Part shown: one piece after another, positions 22,555-30,884 of the stretch
Layout: every line of letters starts with the position of its first letter
Numbering within the stretch: the first letter of the stretch is position 1
Assembly: GCF_003935715.1 (NCBI RefSeq)
Contig: NZ_RHPP01000029.1
Span: 1 to 34,682, forward strand
Direction: 5' to 3'
Length of the DNA stretch: 34,682 nucleotides
DNA from: Stenotrophomonas sp. 278
GTDB taxonomy: Bacteria > Pseudomonadota > Gammaproteobacteria > Xanthomonadales > Xanthomonadaceae
The notes under the pieces: model-generated
The model's database searches: none
What the model saw: only the letters and a program-made list of their open reading frames with translations
What the model was told of the DNA's origin: nothing
Program-made: the position numbers and the translations under genes

Positions 22555-23838
22555 GCGCGCCACCACAAACGCCTCACGCGCCGCGGCAATGGTTGCATCA
22601 ATCACGCTGTCATCGTGCGCACTGGACAGGAACCCGGCCTCATACGCCGACGGCGCCAGGAACACCCCGCGCTCCAGCATCGCGTGGAAGAACCGGTTGA
22701 ACGCAGCGGTGTCACACGCGGTGGCCTGCGCATACGTCTCCACCTTCTGATGGGTGAAGAACAACCCGAACATCGCCCCCACCTGGTTGGTGGTCACCGC
22801 CACGCCGGCTTCAGCCGCAGCGGCTTCCAGCCCGGCACACAGGCGCGCAGTCGCGGCCGAAAGACGCTCATGGAAGCCCGGCTCCTGCACCAGCTCCAGC
22901 ATCGCAAGCCCGGCGGCCATGGCCACCGGATTGCCGCTGAGCGTGCCGGCCTGGTAGATCGGGCCGGCCGGGGCGATCTGCGAAAGCAGGTCGCGGCGGC
23001 CGCCGTAGGCTCCGACAGGCATGCCACCGCCGATGATCTTGCCGAAGGTGGTCAGGTCCGGGGTGATGCCGTAGTGGGCCTGCGCGCCGCCGAGGGCGAC
23101 GCGGAAGCCGGTCATCACTTCGTCGAAGATCAGCAGCGCCCCGTACTGGGTGCACAGCGCGCGCAGGTGCTGCAGGTAGCCGTCGCGCGGTGGAATGCAG
23201 TTGGCGTTGCCCACCACGGGTTCGATGATCAGGCCGGCAATGTGCTCGCCCTGTTCGGCAAACAGCGCGGTGGCGGCGTCGAAGTCGTTGTAGGGCAGGG
23301 TAAGGGTGAGCTCACTCAGGCCGGCCGGCACGCCCGGGGAGGTCGGCACGCCCAGGGTCAGCATGCCGCTGCCGGCCTTGACCAGGAAGGAGTCGCCGTG
23401 GCCGTGGTAGCAGCCTTCGAACTTGACGATGCGGCTGCGGCCGGTCGCACCGCGTGCAAGGCGGATCGCCGACAGCGTGGCCTCGGTGCCGGAATTGACC
23501 ATGCGCACCATTTCGCACGAGGGCACCAGCCGGGTGATGGTCTCGGCCATGGTGACCTCGGCGGCGCATGGCGCACCGAACGACAGCCCGTTGTTGATCG
23601 CGTGCTTCACCGCCTGGCGCACGGCCGGATGGTTGTGGCCGACGATCATCGGACCCCACGAGCCGACGTAGTCGATGTACTGGTTGCCGTCCACGTCATA
23701 CAGGTAGGGGCCATCGGCGCGTTCGACGAAGAACGGCTCACCGCCGACCGACTTGAACGCGCGCACCGGCGAATTGACTCCGCCGGGCAGCAGCGCCTGG
23801 GCGCGGGTAAACAGGGCGTGCGAGTTGTCGTGGTTCAT
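22549..23838 (-). CDS. hemL: Glutamate-1-semialdehyde 2,1-aminomutase
   Basis: This PLP enzyme makes 5-aminolevulinate, the committed precursor of heme, by the C5 pathway. The product is 429 aa, a normal length. Marks are [20 protein letters not shown] at the N-terminus, [54 protein letters not shown] and [16 protein letters not shown], which carries the cofactor lysine. The start ATG at 23838 overlaps the thiE stop by 4 nt (ATGA), so hemL is translated in coupling with thiE. The stop lies in a REP. Confidence 0.96.
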   Translation of the reverse strand: MNHDNSHALFTRAQALLPGGVNSPVRAFKSVGGEPFFVERADGPYLYDVDGNQYIDYVGSWGPMIVGHNHPAVRQAVKHAINNGLSFGAPCAAEVTMAETITRLVPSCEMVRMVNSGTEATLSAIRLARGATGRSRIVKFEGCYHGHGDSFLVKAGSGMLTLGVPTSPGVPAGLSELTLTLPYNDFDAATALFAEQGEHIAGLIIEPVVGNANCIPPRDGYLQHLRALCTQYGALLIFDEVMTGFRVALGGAQAHYGITPDLTTFGKIIGGGMPVGAYGGRRDLLSQIAPAGPIYQAGTLSGNPVAMAAGLAMLELVQEPGFHERLSAATARLCAGLEAAAAEAGVAVTTNQVGAMFGLFFTHQKVETYAQATACDTAAFNRFFHAMLERGVFLAPSAYEAGFLSSAHDDSVIDATIAAAREAFVVARG

Positions 23839-24482
23839 GCGATGGGGTCCTGGAAACGGGCGAGGCAGGCGCGCAGGGCGGCGACCGGGTCGGGGGCGGC
23901 AAAGATGCCGCTGACCACGGCGACCAGGTCGGCTCCGGCGGCGATGATCGGGCCCACATTGTCCGGGGTCAGGCCGCCAATCGCCACCCGCGGCACGCCC
24001 AGTGCGGCGGTTTGCCGCAGCAGGTCGACGCTGGCGCGGCTCCTGGTGACCTTGGTGGTGGTGGGGAAGAACGCCCCGAAGGCCACGTAGCTGGCCCCGG
24101 CCGCGGCTCCGGTGCCGGCGCGGTCAAGGCTGTCGTAGCAGGAGGTGCCGATGATGGCGTCCGGCCCCAACAGCGCCCGGGCGGCGGCGATGTCGCCGTC
24201 TTCCGCGCCCAGATGCACGCCGGCCGCGCCCACGGCCCGGGCCAGGGCCACGTTGTCGTTGATGATCAGCGGCACGCCGTGGGTGGCGCACAGCGGCTGC
24301 AATGCGGCGGCCTGGGCCTGCCGCAGGGCGGGGCTGGCGGTCTTGTTGCGGTACTGCAGCCAGGTTGCGCCGTTGGCCAGCAGCGGTTCCACCCGCGCCA
24401 GCAGGCGCACGGTGTCCGCCTCGTCGGGGGTGATCAGATAGACGCCCCGCGGGGACGTGGATGCAGCAACAGGGGTGTTCAT
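23835..24482 (-). CDS. thiE: Thiamine-phosphate synthase
   Basis: The enzyme joins HMP-PP and the thiazole phosphate to thiamine phosphate. The product is 215 aa from the ATG at 24482; a TTG immediately upstream would add one residue. The TIM-barrel motifs are [19 protein letters not shown] (pyrimidine site), [46 protein letters not shown] and [10 protein letters not shown], then [11 protein letters not shown]. It overlaps hemL by 4 nt in the order thiE-hemL, an arrangement known from pseudomonads. It is divergent from the rubredoxin gene with 72 nt between. Confidence 0.95.
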   Translation of the reverse strand: MNTPVAASTSPRGVYLITPDEADTVRLLARVEPLLANGATWLQYRNKTASPALRQAQAAALQPLCATHGVPLIINDNVALARAVGAAGVHLGAEDGDIAAARALLGPDAIIGTSCYDSLDRAGTGAAAGASYVAFGAFFPTTTKVTRSRASVDLLRQTAALGVPRVAIGGLTPDNVGPIIAAGADLVAVVSGIFAAPDPVAALRACLARFQDPIA

Positions 24483-24554
24483 CAATGGCTACCAGCAGCG
24501 CGACGGGAGTGGGACAATGCCGGTCAACCGTACTGCCCAGCCCCTGATTATCCA

Positions 24555-24746
24555 ATGAGCGACACTGCTGCCACCACTTTCCGCACCTGGATGTGCGTTG
24601 TCTGCGGTTTCATCTACAGGGAAGTGGATGGTTTGCCGGAAGAGGGCATTGCCCCGGGTACTGCCTGGGAGGATGTACCGGATACCTGGACGTGCCCGGA
24701 TTGCGGCGTGACCAAGGATGATTTCGAGATGGTGGAGATCGATTGA
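24555..24746 (+). CDS. Rubredoxin
   Basis: The 63-aa cytosolic one-iron electron carrier has the two CxxC pairs of the Fe(Cys)4 site: CVVCG near residue 14 and CPDCG near residue 47, with the family stretch GIAPGTAWEDVPDTWTCPDC between and around them. The ATG at 24555 has no clear ribosome site, and GATTAT at 24546-24551 lies only 3 nt before it, so the transcript may be leaderless. An in-frame upstream reading frame is antisense to thiE and not real. The partner is unknown; rubredoxins of this type serve alkane hydroxylases or oxidative-stress reductases. Confidence 0.93.
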   Translation: MSDTAATTFRTWMCVVCGFIYREVDGLPEEGIAPGTAWEDVPDTWTCPDCGVTKDDFEMVEID

Positions 24747-24767
24747 CGCAGGTCGATCGCCAACGGC

Positions 24768-24868
24768 AGCCGGGCAAGCCCGGCTCTACGATCATGGCGA
24801 CCCGGAACGCACGTGGCGATTCCAGACGGACATGGCGATCCTGGACGTAGAGCCGGGCTTGCCCGGCT
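24768..24868. repeat. Two GTAG REP palindromes facing each other
   Basis: A minus-oriented unit at 24768-24789 and a plus-oriented unit at 24847-24868 share the same 22-bp sequence as 5922-5943. Here the GTAG heads face inward over a 57-nt spacer, unlike the head-out doublets at 5922, 10151 and 18529. Confidence 0.8.
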
Positions 24869-24872
24869 GCTC

Positions 24873-25718
24873 TCAATGCAACCGCGGCGCGCCGGCGCCT
24901 AATTCGATCAGCTTTTCCCGAACCCACTGCGCATCACTGGCCTGCGCATTGCGCTTGAGATACAGCGCCAGGTCATGTCGCGCACCGGCCTGATGGTCCA
25001 GCTGTAAATACGCCAGGCCACGGTCACGCAGCGCGTCATCCTGCTCCGGAGCCAGCTTCAGCAGGCGGTCGGCACTGCGTGCAGCGCGGTCCCATTCGCC
25101 GCGCTCGGCGTACACCCCATGCAGGTTGCGCAGCATACGCATCAGGATCGCGCGCGCCGGCGCGGCGTCCAGAATCTGGGCCAGCACGTGGTCGTCGGGT
25201 ACTTCGCCGCCCAGGTGCGAGCGGGCACGCTCGCGCAGCTCGTCCACATCCAGCGGCCGACCGCCGTTGAACGGGTCCATCACCAGCATCCCATCGTCCA
25301 CCGGCAGGCGGACCAGGAAGTGCCCCGGGAAGGACACGCCGTCCAGCGGAATGCCCAGCCGGCGGGCCACTTCCATCTGCACCAGCGCCAGCGAGATCGG
25401 ATTGCCCAAGCGGCGATCGAGGACCTGGTTGAGGTAGCTGTTGCGCGGATCGTAGTACTCGCCATGGTCGCCGCCGTAGCCCAGTTCATCGAACAGGTGC
25501 CGGTTCACCGCGGCGATCTTCAGCGGGAAGCGGTCCAGCGTGTCCACCTCGGTGCGCAGGTGGTCGGCGTGGCTCTGGACCAGGGCGTCATACGCGGCCG
25601 GGTCCAGATCAGGGTATTCGTCGCGTGCGATCAGCAGGGCGGTGGGCAACAGCGGCAGCGCCTCGTCGTCCAGCTCGGCCAGGCTGTCCCACGCCGGCAA
25701 TGTGATCTTCCCCTGCAT
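24873..25718 (-). CDS. SirB1-family transglutaminase-like/TPR protein
   Basis: The product is 281 aa from the ATG at 25718. Residues about 40-170 are the SirB1/transglutaminase-like domain: HLFDELGYGGDHGEYYDPRN, then SYLNQVLDRRLGNPISLALV, VSFPGHFLVRLP and DPFNGGRPLD, all typical. The C-terminal third contains TPR-like helices (LRNLHGVYAERGEWDRAARS, LKLAPEQDDALRDRGLAYLQ). The usual transglutaminase cysteine is replaced in this family by the NPISLA motif, so peptidase activity is doubtful. Homologues often lie near prmC/hemK; here the gene stands alone between REPs and a terminator. Function is unknown. Confidence 0.85.
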   Translation of the reverse strand: MQGKITLPAWDSLAELDDEALPLLPTALLIARDEYPDLDPAAYDALVQSHADHLRTEVDTLDRFPLKIAAVNRHLFDELGYGGDHGEYYDPRNSYLNQVLDRRLGNPISLALVQMEVARRLGIPLDGVSFPGHFLVRLPVDDGMLVMDPFNGGRPLDVDELRERARSHLGGEVPDDHVLAQILDAAPARAILMRMLRNLHGVYAERGEWDRAARSADRLLKLAPEQDDALRDRGLAYLQLDHQAGARHDLALYLKRNAQASDAQWVREKLIELGAGAPRLH

Positions 25719-25738
25719 GACCACAGACTGGCGACAAA

Positions 25739-25761
25739 CGCGCCGCGATTCAAGCGGCGCG
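25739..25761. terminator. GC-rich hairpin upstream of the SirB1-like gene
   Basis: A perfect 8-bp stem CGCGCCGC / GCGGCGCG with a 7-nt loop. It lies between the DUF192 terminator and the SirB1-like start, and may strengthen termination of the rpiA-side transcript. Confidence 0.35.
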
Positions 25762-25766
25762 CTGTG

Positions 25767-25800
25767 AAAAGGCCACGCGGGTGGCGGGCCCGGCGTGGCC
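25767..25800 (-). terminator. Intrinsic terminator of the rpiA-DUF192 transcript
   Basis: On the minus strand, 5 nt after the DUF192 stop, the arms GGCCACGC and GCGTGGCC enclose a GC-rich loop and are followed by TTTT. It is one of only two hairpins in the window with a T-run. Confidence 0.7.
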
Positions 25801-25804
25801 GCGT

Positions 25805-26266
25805 TCAGTTGGCCTCGATGCCCGGCCCGAAGGTGAGCAGCGCGCCATCCTGCAGGCCCAGCTTCTGCGCCTGGCCGGCGTTGAGCTCCAGCACGTACTT
25901 GGCAGGGCCGCTGCTGGGATAGGGCGGGCAGCGGTCGCCGGCCGAGCACGGCGGCACGTCGCGCTGCTGGCTGACCAGCCTGCGCTGCGCGTCGAAGTAC
26001 AGAATGTCCAGCGCGATACGGGTGTTCTTCATCCAGTACGCCTGCAGTTCCTGGCGGTCGTGGATGAACAGCATGCCGTGGCCTTCCGGCAGCTCGTCGC
26101 GGAACATCAGGCCGCGCGCGCGACTGGCGTCATCGGTGGCCAGCTCCACCTGGTAACGGGTCCCGGCCAGCTCCACCCAATGGCGGGTACCACTGCTTGC
26201 ACAGGCGCTCAGCGAGACCAGCAGCAACAACGGCAACAACAGACGCAGCAACGACGAAGCACGCAT
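25805..26266 (-). CDS. DUF192 lipoprotein
   Basis: The 153-aa protein begins with a lipoprotein signal (LLLLVSLSAC, lipid-modified Cys22). The mature part is a DUF192 domain: ELATDDASRARGLMFRDELP, GMLFIHD, YWMKNTRIALDILYFD, and KYVLELNAGQAQKLGL near the end. DUF192 is a small widely conserved envelope domain without an established function. It lies 23 nt after rpiA on the same strand and precedes a terminator, so it is the last gene of the block starting at the ZapB-like gene or at 6S RNA/fau. Confidence 0.9.
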   Translation of the reverse strand: MRASSLLRLLLPLLLLVSLSACASSGTRHWVELAGTRYQVELATDDASRARGLMFRDELPEGHGMLFIHDRQELQAYWMKNTRIALDILYFDAQRRLVSQQRDVPPCSAGDRCPPYPSSGPAKYVLELNAGQAQKLGLQDGALLTFGPGIEAN

Positions 26267-26289
26267 ACCGGGTGTCCTCAGTGAGAAAG

Positions 26290-26937
26290 TTACAGAACCT
26301 GCGGCGGCTCGCCGCCGACAATCACCACGTCCGCCGGACGACGCGCGAACAGGCCGACGCAGACCACGCCGGGCAGCTGGTTGAGTTCGCGCTCCAGCTT
26401 CACCGGGTCGGTGATCTCCAGATGATGGATGTCCAGGATCTGGTTGCCGTTGTCGGTCACCACGCCTTCGCGCCAGGTCGGCTGGCCGCCGGTCATGTCC
26501 ATGATCTGACGGGCCACCAGGCTGCGCGCCATCGGAATCACCTCCACCGGCAGCGGGAACCTGCCAAGCACCTTCACCTGCTTGCTCGGGTCGACGATGC
26601 AGACGAACTGCTCGCTGGCCTCGGCAATGATCTTCTCACGCGTCAGTGCGGCACCGCCGCCCTTGATCAGGCACTTGTTGCCGTCGCACTCGTCGGCCCC
26701 GTCCACATACAGGGAAAGCTTGCCGGTGTGGTTGAGCTCCATCACCTCGATGCCGTGTTCCTTCAGCCGCGCGGTGCTCTGCTCGGAGCTGGACACGGCC
26801 CCCTTGATGCGGTGCTTGATGCGGGCCAGGCCGTCGATGAAGTAGGCCACGGTGGAACCGGTGCCGACCCCGACGATCATGCCGTCTTGAACATATTCCA
26901 GGGCTTTTTCGGCGGCCAGGCGTTTGGCTTCGGACAT
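26290..26937 (-). CDS. rpiA: Ribose-5-phosphate isomerase A
   Basis: The enzyme interconverts ribose-5-phosphate and ribulose-5-phosphate in the pentose phosphate pathway. The product is 215 aa, the standard length. Marks are [16 protein letters not shown] (phosphate-binding loop), [34 protein letters not shown] with the catalytic acids and lysine, REKIIAEAS and LPVEVIPMA. It follows the EVE gene by 34 nt on the same strand. Confidence 0.96.
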   Translation of the reverse strand: MSEAKRLAAEKALEYVQDGMIVGVGTGSTVAYFIDGLARIKHRIKGAVSSSEQSTARLKEHGIEVMELNHTGKLSLYVDGADECDGNKCLIKGGGAALTREKIIAEASEQFVCIVDPSKQVKVLGRFPLPVEVIPMARSLVARQIMDMTGGQPTWREGVVTDNGNQILDIHHLEITDPVKLERELNQLPGVVCVGLFARRPADVVIVGGEPPQVL

Positions 26938-26971
26938 GGGGCAGTACTCGTGAAAGACAGAAGGAAAAAGG

Positions 26972-27448
<477 letters not shown>

Positions 27449-27455
27449 GCGGTGT

Positions 27456-28031
27456 CTATCGGGGAATGAACGTGGTGGTTTCGGTACAGATCGCATCCAC
27501 GCCGACGTCCCACGGCTGCACCGGCAGGTCATCGACCTGCTGGGCAGCGAAGCCAACACCGACCAGCCACGGTGGAGCCGGGCGGGCCTGGCGGAATGCG
27601 AAGCTGCGATCATACCAGCCGCCTCCCATGCCCAGCCGCCGGGCCTGCGCGTCGAAGCCCACCAGCGGGGCCACCACCAATGCCATCTGCTCGGCGGCCA
27701 GGGTGTCGCCGGCGGCCACGTCTGGTTCGGGAATGCCGTAGCGGTTGGCGGTGAGCGGCTGGCCCGGACGCCAGGGCGCAAAACGCAGCACGTCGCCGCT
27801 GAGCACCGGCAGACAGTAGGTGAGGCTGTCGGGCAGGCGCATCTGCCAGCGGTGCAGGGCGATTTCGCCATCCAGTGCCCAGTACCCGGCAACAAAGCCG
27901 TGGGTCGGGGTGAAGGGCAGGGCGAACAGGGCATCAGCCAGCTGCTCGGCCGCTTCAATGCGCTGTGCGGCGGGAATGTCGCGGCGGCGTTGGCGCAGCT
28001 GCTGGCGCAGTGCGGAGCGCGGGTCGGTCAT
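27456..28031 (-). CDS. fau: 5-formyltetrahydrofolate cyclo-ligase
   Basis: The enzyme converts 5-formyl-THF to 5,10-methenyl-THF using ATP. The product is 191 aa. Marks are RQQLRQRRRDIPAAQR, with the N-terminal arginine-rich substrate region, GIPEP, ALVVAPLVGFDAQARRLGMG and MGGGWYDR, the ATP/folate loop. It lies directly downstream of 6S RNA, the classical ssrS-ygfA arrangement, in which fau is expressed from the 6S transcript's read-through. The 6S terminator (28065-28101) lies in its leader. Confidence 0.93.
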   Translation of the reverse strand: MTDPRSALRQQLRQRRRDIPAAQRIEAAEQLADALFALPFTPTHGFVAGYWALDGEIALHRWQMRLPDSLTYCLPVLSGDVLRFAPWRPGQPLTANRYGIPEPDVAAGDTLAAEQMALVVAPLVGFDAQARRLGMGGGWYDRSFAFRQARPAPPWLVGVGFAAQQVDDLPVQPWDVGVDAICTETTTFIPR

Positions 28032-28064
28032 GCCAGGGTCCGGGCAGCGGTACAGGGCGGCGGA

Positions 28065-28101
28065 TAAAACAAGAGCGACGCTCCGGTGGAACGTCGCTCT
28101 T
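28065..28101 (-). terminator. Intrinsic terminator of 6S RNA
   Basis: On the minus strand a perfect 10-bp stem (AAGAGCGACG / CGTCGCTCTT) is followed by GTTTTA. It lies between the 6S 3' end and the fau start, so fau depends on read-through or processing. Confidence 0.8.
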
Positions 28102-28110
28102 GCAGGAATA

Positions 28111-28300
28111 CTGCATTCTCCGCGGTGACGATGCGTGCGAAACGACCTTGAACCCGGGGTTCAAGTGGGTACGCTGGGACTCCATCGGGCTTCCCGCTAC
28201 AAGGCGGACCTGCACTCCCGGCGTCGTCGCGCACCCGTGGTCGTAATTAAGGGACAAGGCGAATGTTTGCACACGCCGTCGTTCACAGCAGAGAACGCAG
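28111..28300 (-). ncRNA. ssrS: 6S RNA
   Basis: This about 190-nt RNA mimics an open promoter and sequesters sigma-70 RNA polymerase in stationary phase. Three things support it. The long closing stem pairs CTGCGTTCTC at the 5' end (28300-28291) with GAGAATGCAG at the 3' end (28120-28111) and continues through GCGTGTGC / GCACGCATC. The family's internal hairpin CTTGAACCCCGGGTTCAAG is present at about 28148-28166, as in E. coli (TTGAACCAAGGGTTCAAG). The gene lies between zapA and fau, its usual place. A consensus TATAAT sits just upstream at 28305-28310 and an intrinsic terminator just downstream. Exact ends are uncertain by a few bases: counting from the -10 box, the start is nearer 28298. Confidence 0.92.
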
Positions 28301-28304
28301 GGCC

Positions 28305-28310
28305 ATTATA
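28305..28310 (-). promoter_or_regulatory. -10 box of 6S RNA
   Basis: A perfect TATAAT on the minus strand, 5-7 nt before the predicted RNA start. No strong -35 match is seen. Confidence 0.7.
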
Positions 28311-28363
28311 GCCAACCCCACCGATTCGGGTACCCCCGTTCGTCGGTCGGATTGCAGGCCAAT

Positions 28364-28660
28364 TCAGGCACCGTCGAATGCGCGGTCCAAGCGCCGGTTC
28401 AGGTCGGAAAGCGTCTGCTGCAGGGCCGTCGCCTGCTGCGCGTGCTCGTCGCGCAGTTGCTGCAGTTCATGGGCCAGATTCAGCGCCGCCAGCACGGCAA
28501 TGCGGTCCACTGCGGCCATGCGGTTGCTGCCGCGGATCTCGCGCATCTTGGCGTCGAGCAGGCGCGCGGCGGCGGTGAGGCTTTCGCGTTCATCCGCGCC
28601 CACGCCGACGGTGTACTCACGATCCAGAATTCGGACACTGACCGGTTCGGACTGGCTCAT
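28364..28660 (-). CDS. zapA: Cell division protein ZapA
   Basis: The 98-aa cytosolic protein bundles FtsZ filaments at the division ring. The N-terminal domain has VSVRILDREYTVGVGADERE, then LLDAKMREIR, followed by MAAVDRIAVLAALNLAHELQ and a C-terminal coiled coil (LRDEHAQQATALQQTLSDLN). Its ATG overlaps the stop of the ZapB-like gene by 4 nt (ATGA), so the two are translationally coupled. 6S RNA follows downstream. Confidence 0.93.
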   Translation of the reverse strand: MSQSEPVSVRILDREYTVGVGADERESLTAAARLLDAKMREIRGSNRMAAVDRIAVLAALNLAHELQQLRDEHAQQATALQQTLSDLNRRLDRAFDGA

Positions 28661-28878
28661 GTGTGCTGCTCCAGGGATTTGAGCCGGGTGATCATCGCTT
28701 CCACCCGGGAGCGGGCCTGCTCGTTCTTGGCCAGCAGCTGCGACCGCTCATTGACCAGCTGCTCCTGCTGGTGGCGCAGGCTGCGGTTTTCCTCGGCCAG
28801 GCGCTGGTTGCGTTCGAGCAATGCCTCGACCCGGGCGGCAAAGGCCTGTAGCTGGGCGATGGCATCTGAAGGTTCCAT
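28657..28878 (-). CDS. ZapB-like coiled-coil protein (TIGR02449 type)
   Basis: The 73-aa protein is almost entirely one coiled coil (FAARVEALLERNQRLAEENR, QQEQLVNERSQLLAKNEQAR, MITRLKSLE). This small family is encoded directly before zapA in many gammaproteobacteria and resembles ZapB, the partner that links ZapA to the division ring. The ATG at 28878 is preferred to one at 28890, because TATGGT (28886-28891, minus strand) then sits 7 nt upstream as a -10 box, as in other genes here. It is divergent from the ygfB-like gene. Confidence 0.85.
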   Translation of the reverse strand: MEPSDAIAQLQAFAARVEALLERNQRLAEENRSLRHQQEQLVNERSQLLAKNEQARSRVEAMITRLKSLEQHT

Positions 28879-28885
28879 GCCCCGC

Positions 28886-28891
28886 ACCATA
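28886..28891 (-). promoter_or_regulatory. Candidate -10 box of the zapB-like/zapA operon
   Basis: TATGGT on the minus strand, 7 nt before the ATG at 28878. Confidence 0.35.
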
Positions 28892-28970
28892 GCGCAGGCA
28901 GCGCCCCGGCCGCTACCTGTCCATTGCTACACTGCGAAGCTGCCAACCCGTAAGTGTGACCGAGCCCGAA

Positions 28971-29519
28971 ATGACCGAACTTCCGACTGTCCAAGACGTT
29001 ACCCAGGCGAGCCAGGCCCTGGGCCTGGGGGCCAGCGCGGCCGAGCTGCACGGCGGCCTGTGCGGCTGGCTGTCGGCCGGTGGTGCGGCCGTGCGCGAAT
29101 GGCCGGCCAAGGTGCTGGCCGATGACAGCCTGCCGGCGGCGCAGGAAGGGGACACCCTGGATGACCTGCTGACCGCGACCGTGGCCCAGCTGGAGGACCG
29201 TGACTTCGCGTTTGAACTGCTGCTCACCGACGCCACCGATACCACTTCGCAGGCCGACGCGCTGTTTGCGTGGGCACGCGCCTTCTTGGGCGGCTTCGGG
29301 CTGGGCGCGGGCGGCAACCGTCCGGTGCTGTCTGAAGAAGGCGAAGAAGCATTGACCGACCTGGCCAAGCTGGCCCAGGTGTCGGTGGAAGACTTCGAGA
29401 GCGGCAATGACGACGACGAAGACGCACTGGCCGAGATCGAGGAGTTCGTGCGCGTGGCCGTGCTGCTGCTGCACGGCGACTGCGTGATGGGCGCGCGTCA
29501 CCGCCAGCGCCTGAACTGA
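28971..29519 (+). CDS. ygfB: UPF0149 (YgfB) family protein
   Basis: The 182-aa acidic protein matches the YgfB/UPF0149 family: AAELHGGLCGWLSAGG, then LLTDATDTTSQADALFAWAR, AFLGGFGLG, ALTDLAKLAQVS, EDALAEIEEFVRVAVLLLHG. It has no signal or membrane segment. The ATG at 28971 is used; an in-frame GTG at 28956 is possible. TACACT near 28927-28932 could be the -10. pepP starts 1 nt after the stop, so the two are one operon, as in E. coli and Pseudomonas. In Pseudomonas YgfB has been linked to AmpC control; whether that holds here is unknown. Confidence 0.92.
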   Translation: MTELPTVQDVTQASQALGLGASAAELHGGLCGWLSAGGAAVREWPAKVLADDSLPAAQEGDTLDDLLTATVAQLEDRDFAFELLLTDATDTTSQADALFAWARAFLGGFGLGAGGNRPVLSEEGEEALTDLAKLAQVSVEDFESGNDDDEDALAEIEEFVRVAVLLLHGDCVMGARHRQRLN

Positions 29520-29520
29520 G

Positions 29521-30855
29521 ATGGATATCCAGCAGCTGACCGGAATCAGCGCGAACGAATACAGGCACCGCCGCCAGCAGTTGATGGAGATGGCCGGTGA
29601 TGACGCCATCCTGGTGCTGCCGGCCGCCTCCGAGCGGGTGCGCAGCCTGGACACGCATTATCCGTTCCGCCAGGACTCGGATTTCTGGTACCTGAGCGGC
29701 TTCCCGGAGCCGGACGCGGTGCTGGTGCTGATTCCGGGGCGCCGGCACGGCGAGGTGATCCTGTTCTGCCGCGAGCGCGACGCCGAACGCGAGGCATGGG
29801 ACGGCGCGCGCGCGGGCCAGGAGGGGGCCGTGGCGGACTACGGCATGGACGATGCCTATCCGATCGATGACCTCGACGACATCCTCCCGGGCCTGCTGGA
29901 AGGCCGGTCGCGCGTGTACTACCACTTCGGCCGCGACGCGGATTTCGACCTGAAGCTGATCGGCTGGGTCAACCGCGTGCGCTCGCAGGTACGCCATGGC
30001 GCGCAGCCGCCGCATGAATTCCTGGAGCTGGGGCATCTGCTGCACGAGCAGCGGCTGTTCAAGTCACCGGCCGAAGTCGCGCTGATGCAACGCGCGGCGC
30101 AGATCACCGTGCAGGCGCACCGCACCGCCATGCGGGTTGCGCGTCCTGGCATGTTCGAATACGAACTGCAGGCGGATCTGGAGCGCGACTTCCGTGCCAA
30201 TGATGCCTGGCCGGCCTACGGCAGCATCGTCGGAGCGGGCGCGAACGCGTGCATCCTGCACTACCGCGGCAACAATGCGCGCAGCCACGATGGTGATCTG
30301 GTGCTGATCGATGCCGGCGCGGAGTTCCGCGGCTACGCCAGCGACATCACCCGCACGTTCCCGGTCAACGGTCGTTTCAGCGCCGAGCAGCGCGCGCTGC
30401 ATGACCTGGTTGGGGCGGCGCAGGCGGCGGCACTGGCGCAGGCACGACCGGGCGTGCCGTATGAAGCCGGTCACCTGGCGGCGGTGCAGACCCTCACCGA
30501 GGGCCTGCTGCGGTTGGGGCTGCTGCAGGGCACGCTGGAAGAGAACATTGCCCAGGGCCATTACCAGCGTTTCTACCGGCACAAGACGGGCCATTGGCTG
30601 GGCCTGGATGTGCACGACGTCGGCGACTACCGCCTGGCGGGCGACTCACGCCTGCTCGAGCCGGGCATGGTGTTCACCATCGAGCCGGGGCTGTACGTGA
30701 GTGCGGACGACCGCAGTGTGGACGCGCGCTGGCGCGGCATCGGCATCCGCACCGAGGACGACGTGCTGATCACCGACGACGGCCACCGCGTGCTGACCGA
30801 AGGCCTGGCACGCAGCGCCGACGAGATTGAAGCGGAGATGGCGGCTTCGCGTTGA
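29521..30855 (+). CDS. pepP: Xaa-Pro aminopeptidase P
   Basis: This cytosolic dinuclear-metal peptidase removes N-terminal residues in front of proline. The product is 444 aa, with an N-terminal AMP_N domain (RRQQLMEMAGDDAILVLPAA, then RQDSDFWYLSGFPEPDAVLV) and a C-terminal creatinase/pita-bread domain. Metal ligands are visible in LIDAGAEFRGYASDITRTFP (two Asp), GHWLGLDVHDVG (His), TIEPGLY (Glu) and GIRTEDDVLI (Glu). It begins 1 nt after ygfB. In many gammaproteobacteria ubiH follows; here the noncoding repeat island follows instead. The stop TGA is the first unit of a short TGATCGYC tandem repeat. Confidence 0.96.
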   Translation: MDIQQLTGISANEYRHRRQQLMEMAGDDAILVLPAASERVRSLDTHYPFRQDSDFWYLSGFPEPDAVLVLIPGRRHGEVILFCRERDAEREAWDGARAGQEGAVADYGMDDAYPIDDLDDILPGLLEGRSRVYYHFGRDADFDLKLIGWVNRVRSQVRHGAQPPHEFLELGHLLHEQRLFKSPAEVALMQRAAQITVQAHRTAMRVARPGMFEYELQADLERDFRANDAWPAYGSIVGAGANACILHYRGNNARSHDGDLVLIDAGAEFRGYASDITRTFPVNGRFSAEQRALHDLVGAAQAAALAQARPGVPYEAGHLAAVQTLTEGLLRLGLLQGTLEENIAQGHYQRFYRHKTGHWLGLDVHDVGDYRLAGDSRLLEPGMVFTIEPGLYVSADDRSVDARWRGIGIRTEDDVLITDDGHRVLTEGLARSADEIEAEMAASR

Positions 30856-30884
30856 TCGCCTGATCGTCTGATCGTCTGATTGCA
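30853..30884. repeat. 8-bp tandem repeat TGATCGYC at the pepP stop
   Basis: Four adjacent units: TGATCGCC, TGATCGTC, TGATCGTC and the degenerate TGATTGCA. The first includes the pepP stop codon and the last begins the left inverted repeat of the island. Confidence 0.7.

Noticed and set aside
24012-24746. Long plus-strand frame reading into rubredoxin from the thiE region
   Set aside because: Antisense to thiE. The rubredoxin domain starts exactly at the ATG at 24555.
30853-30884. Short direct repeats at the pepP end as a CRISPR-like array
   Set aside because: Eight-base units without spacers; a simple tandem repeat.
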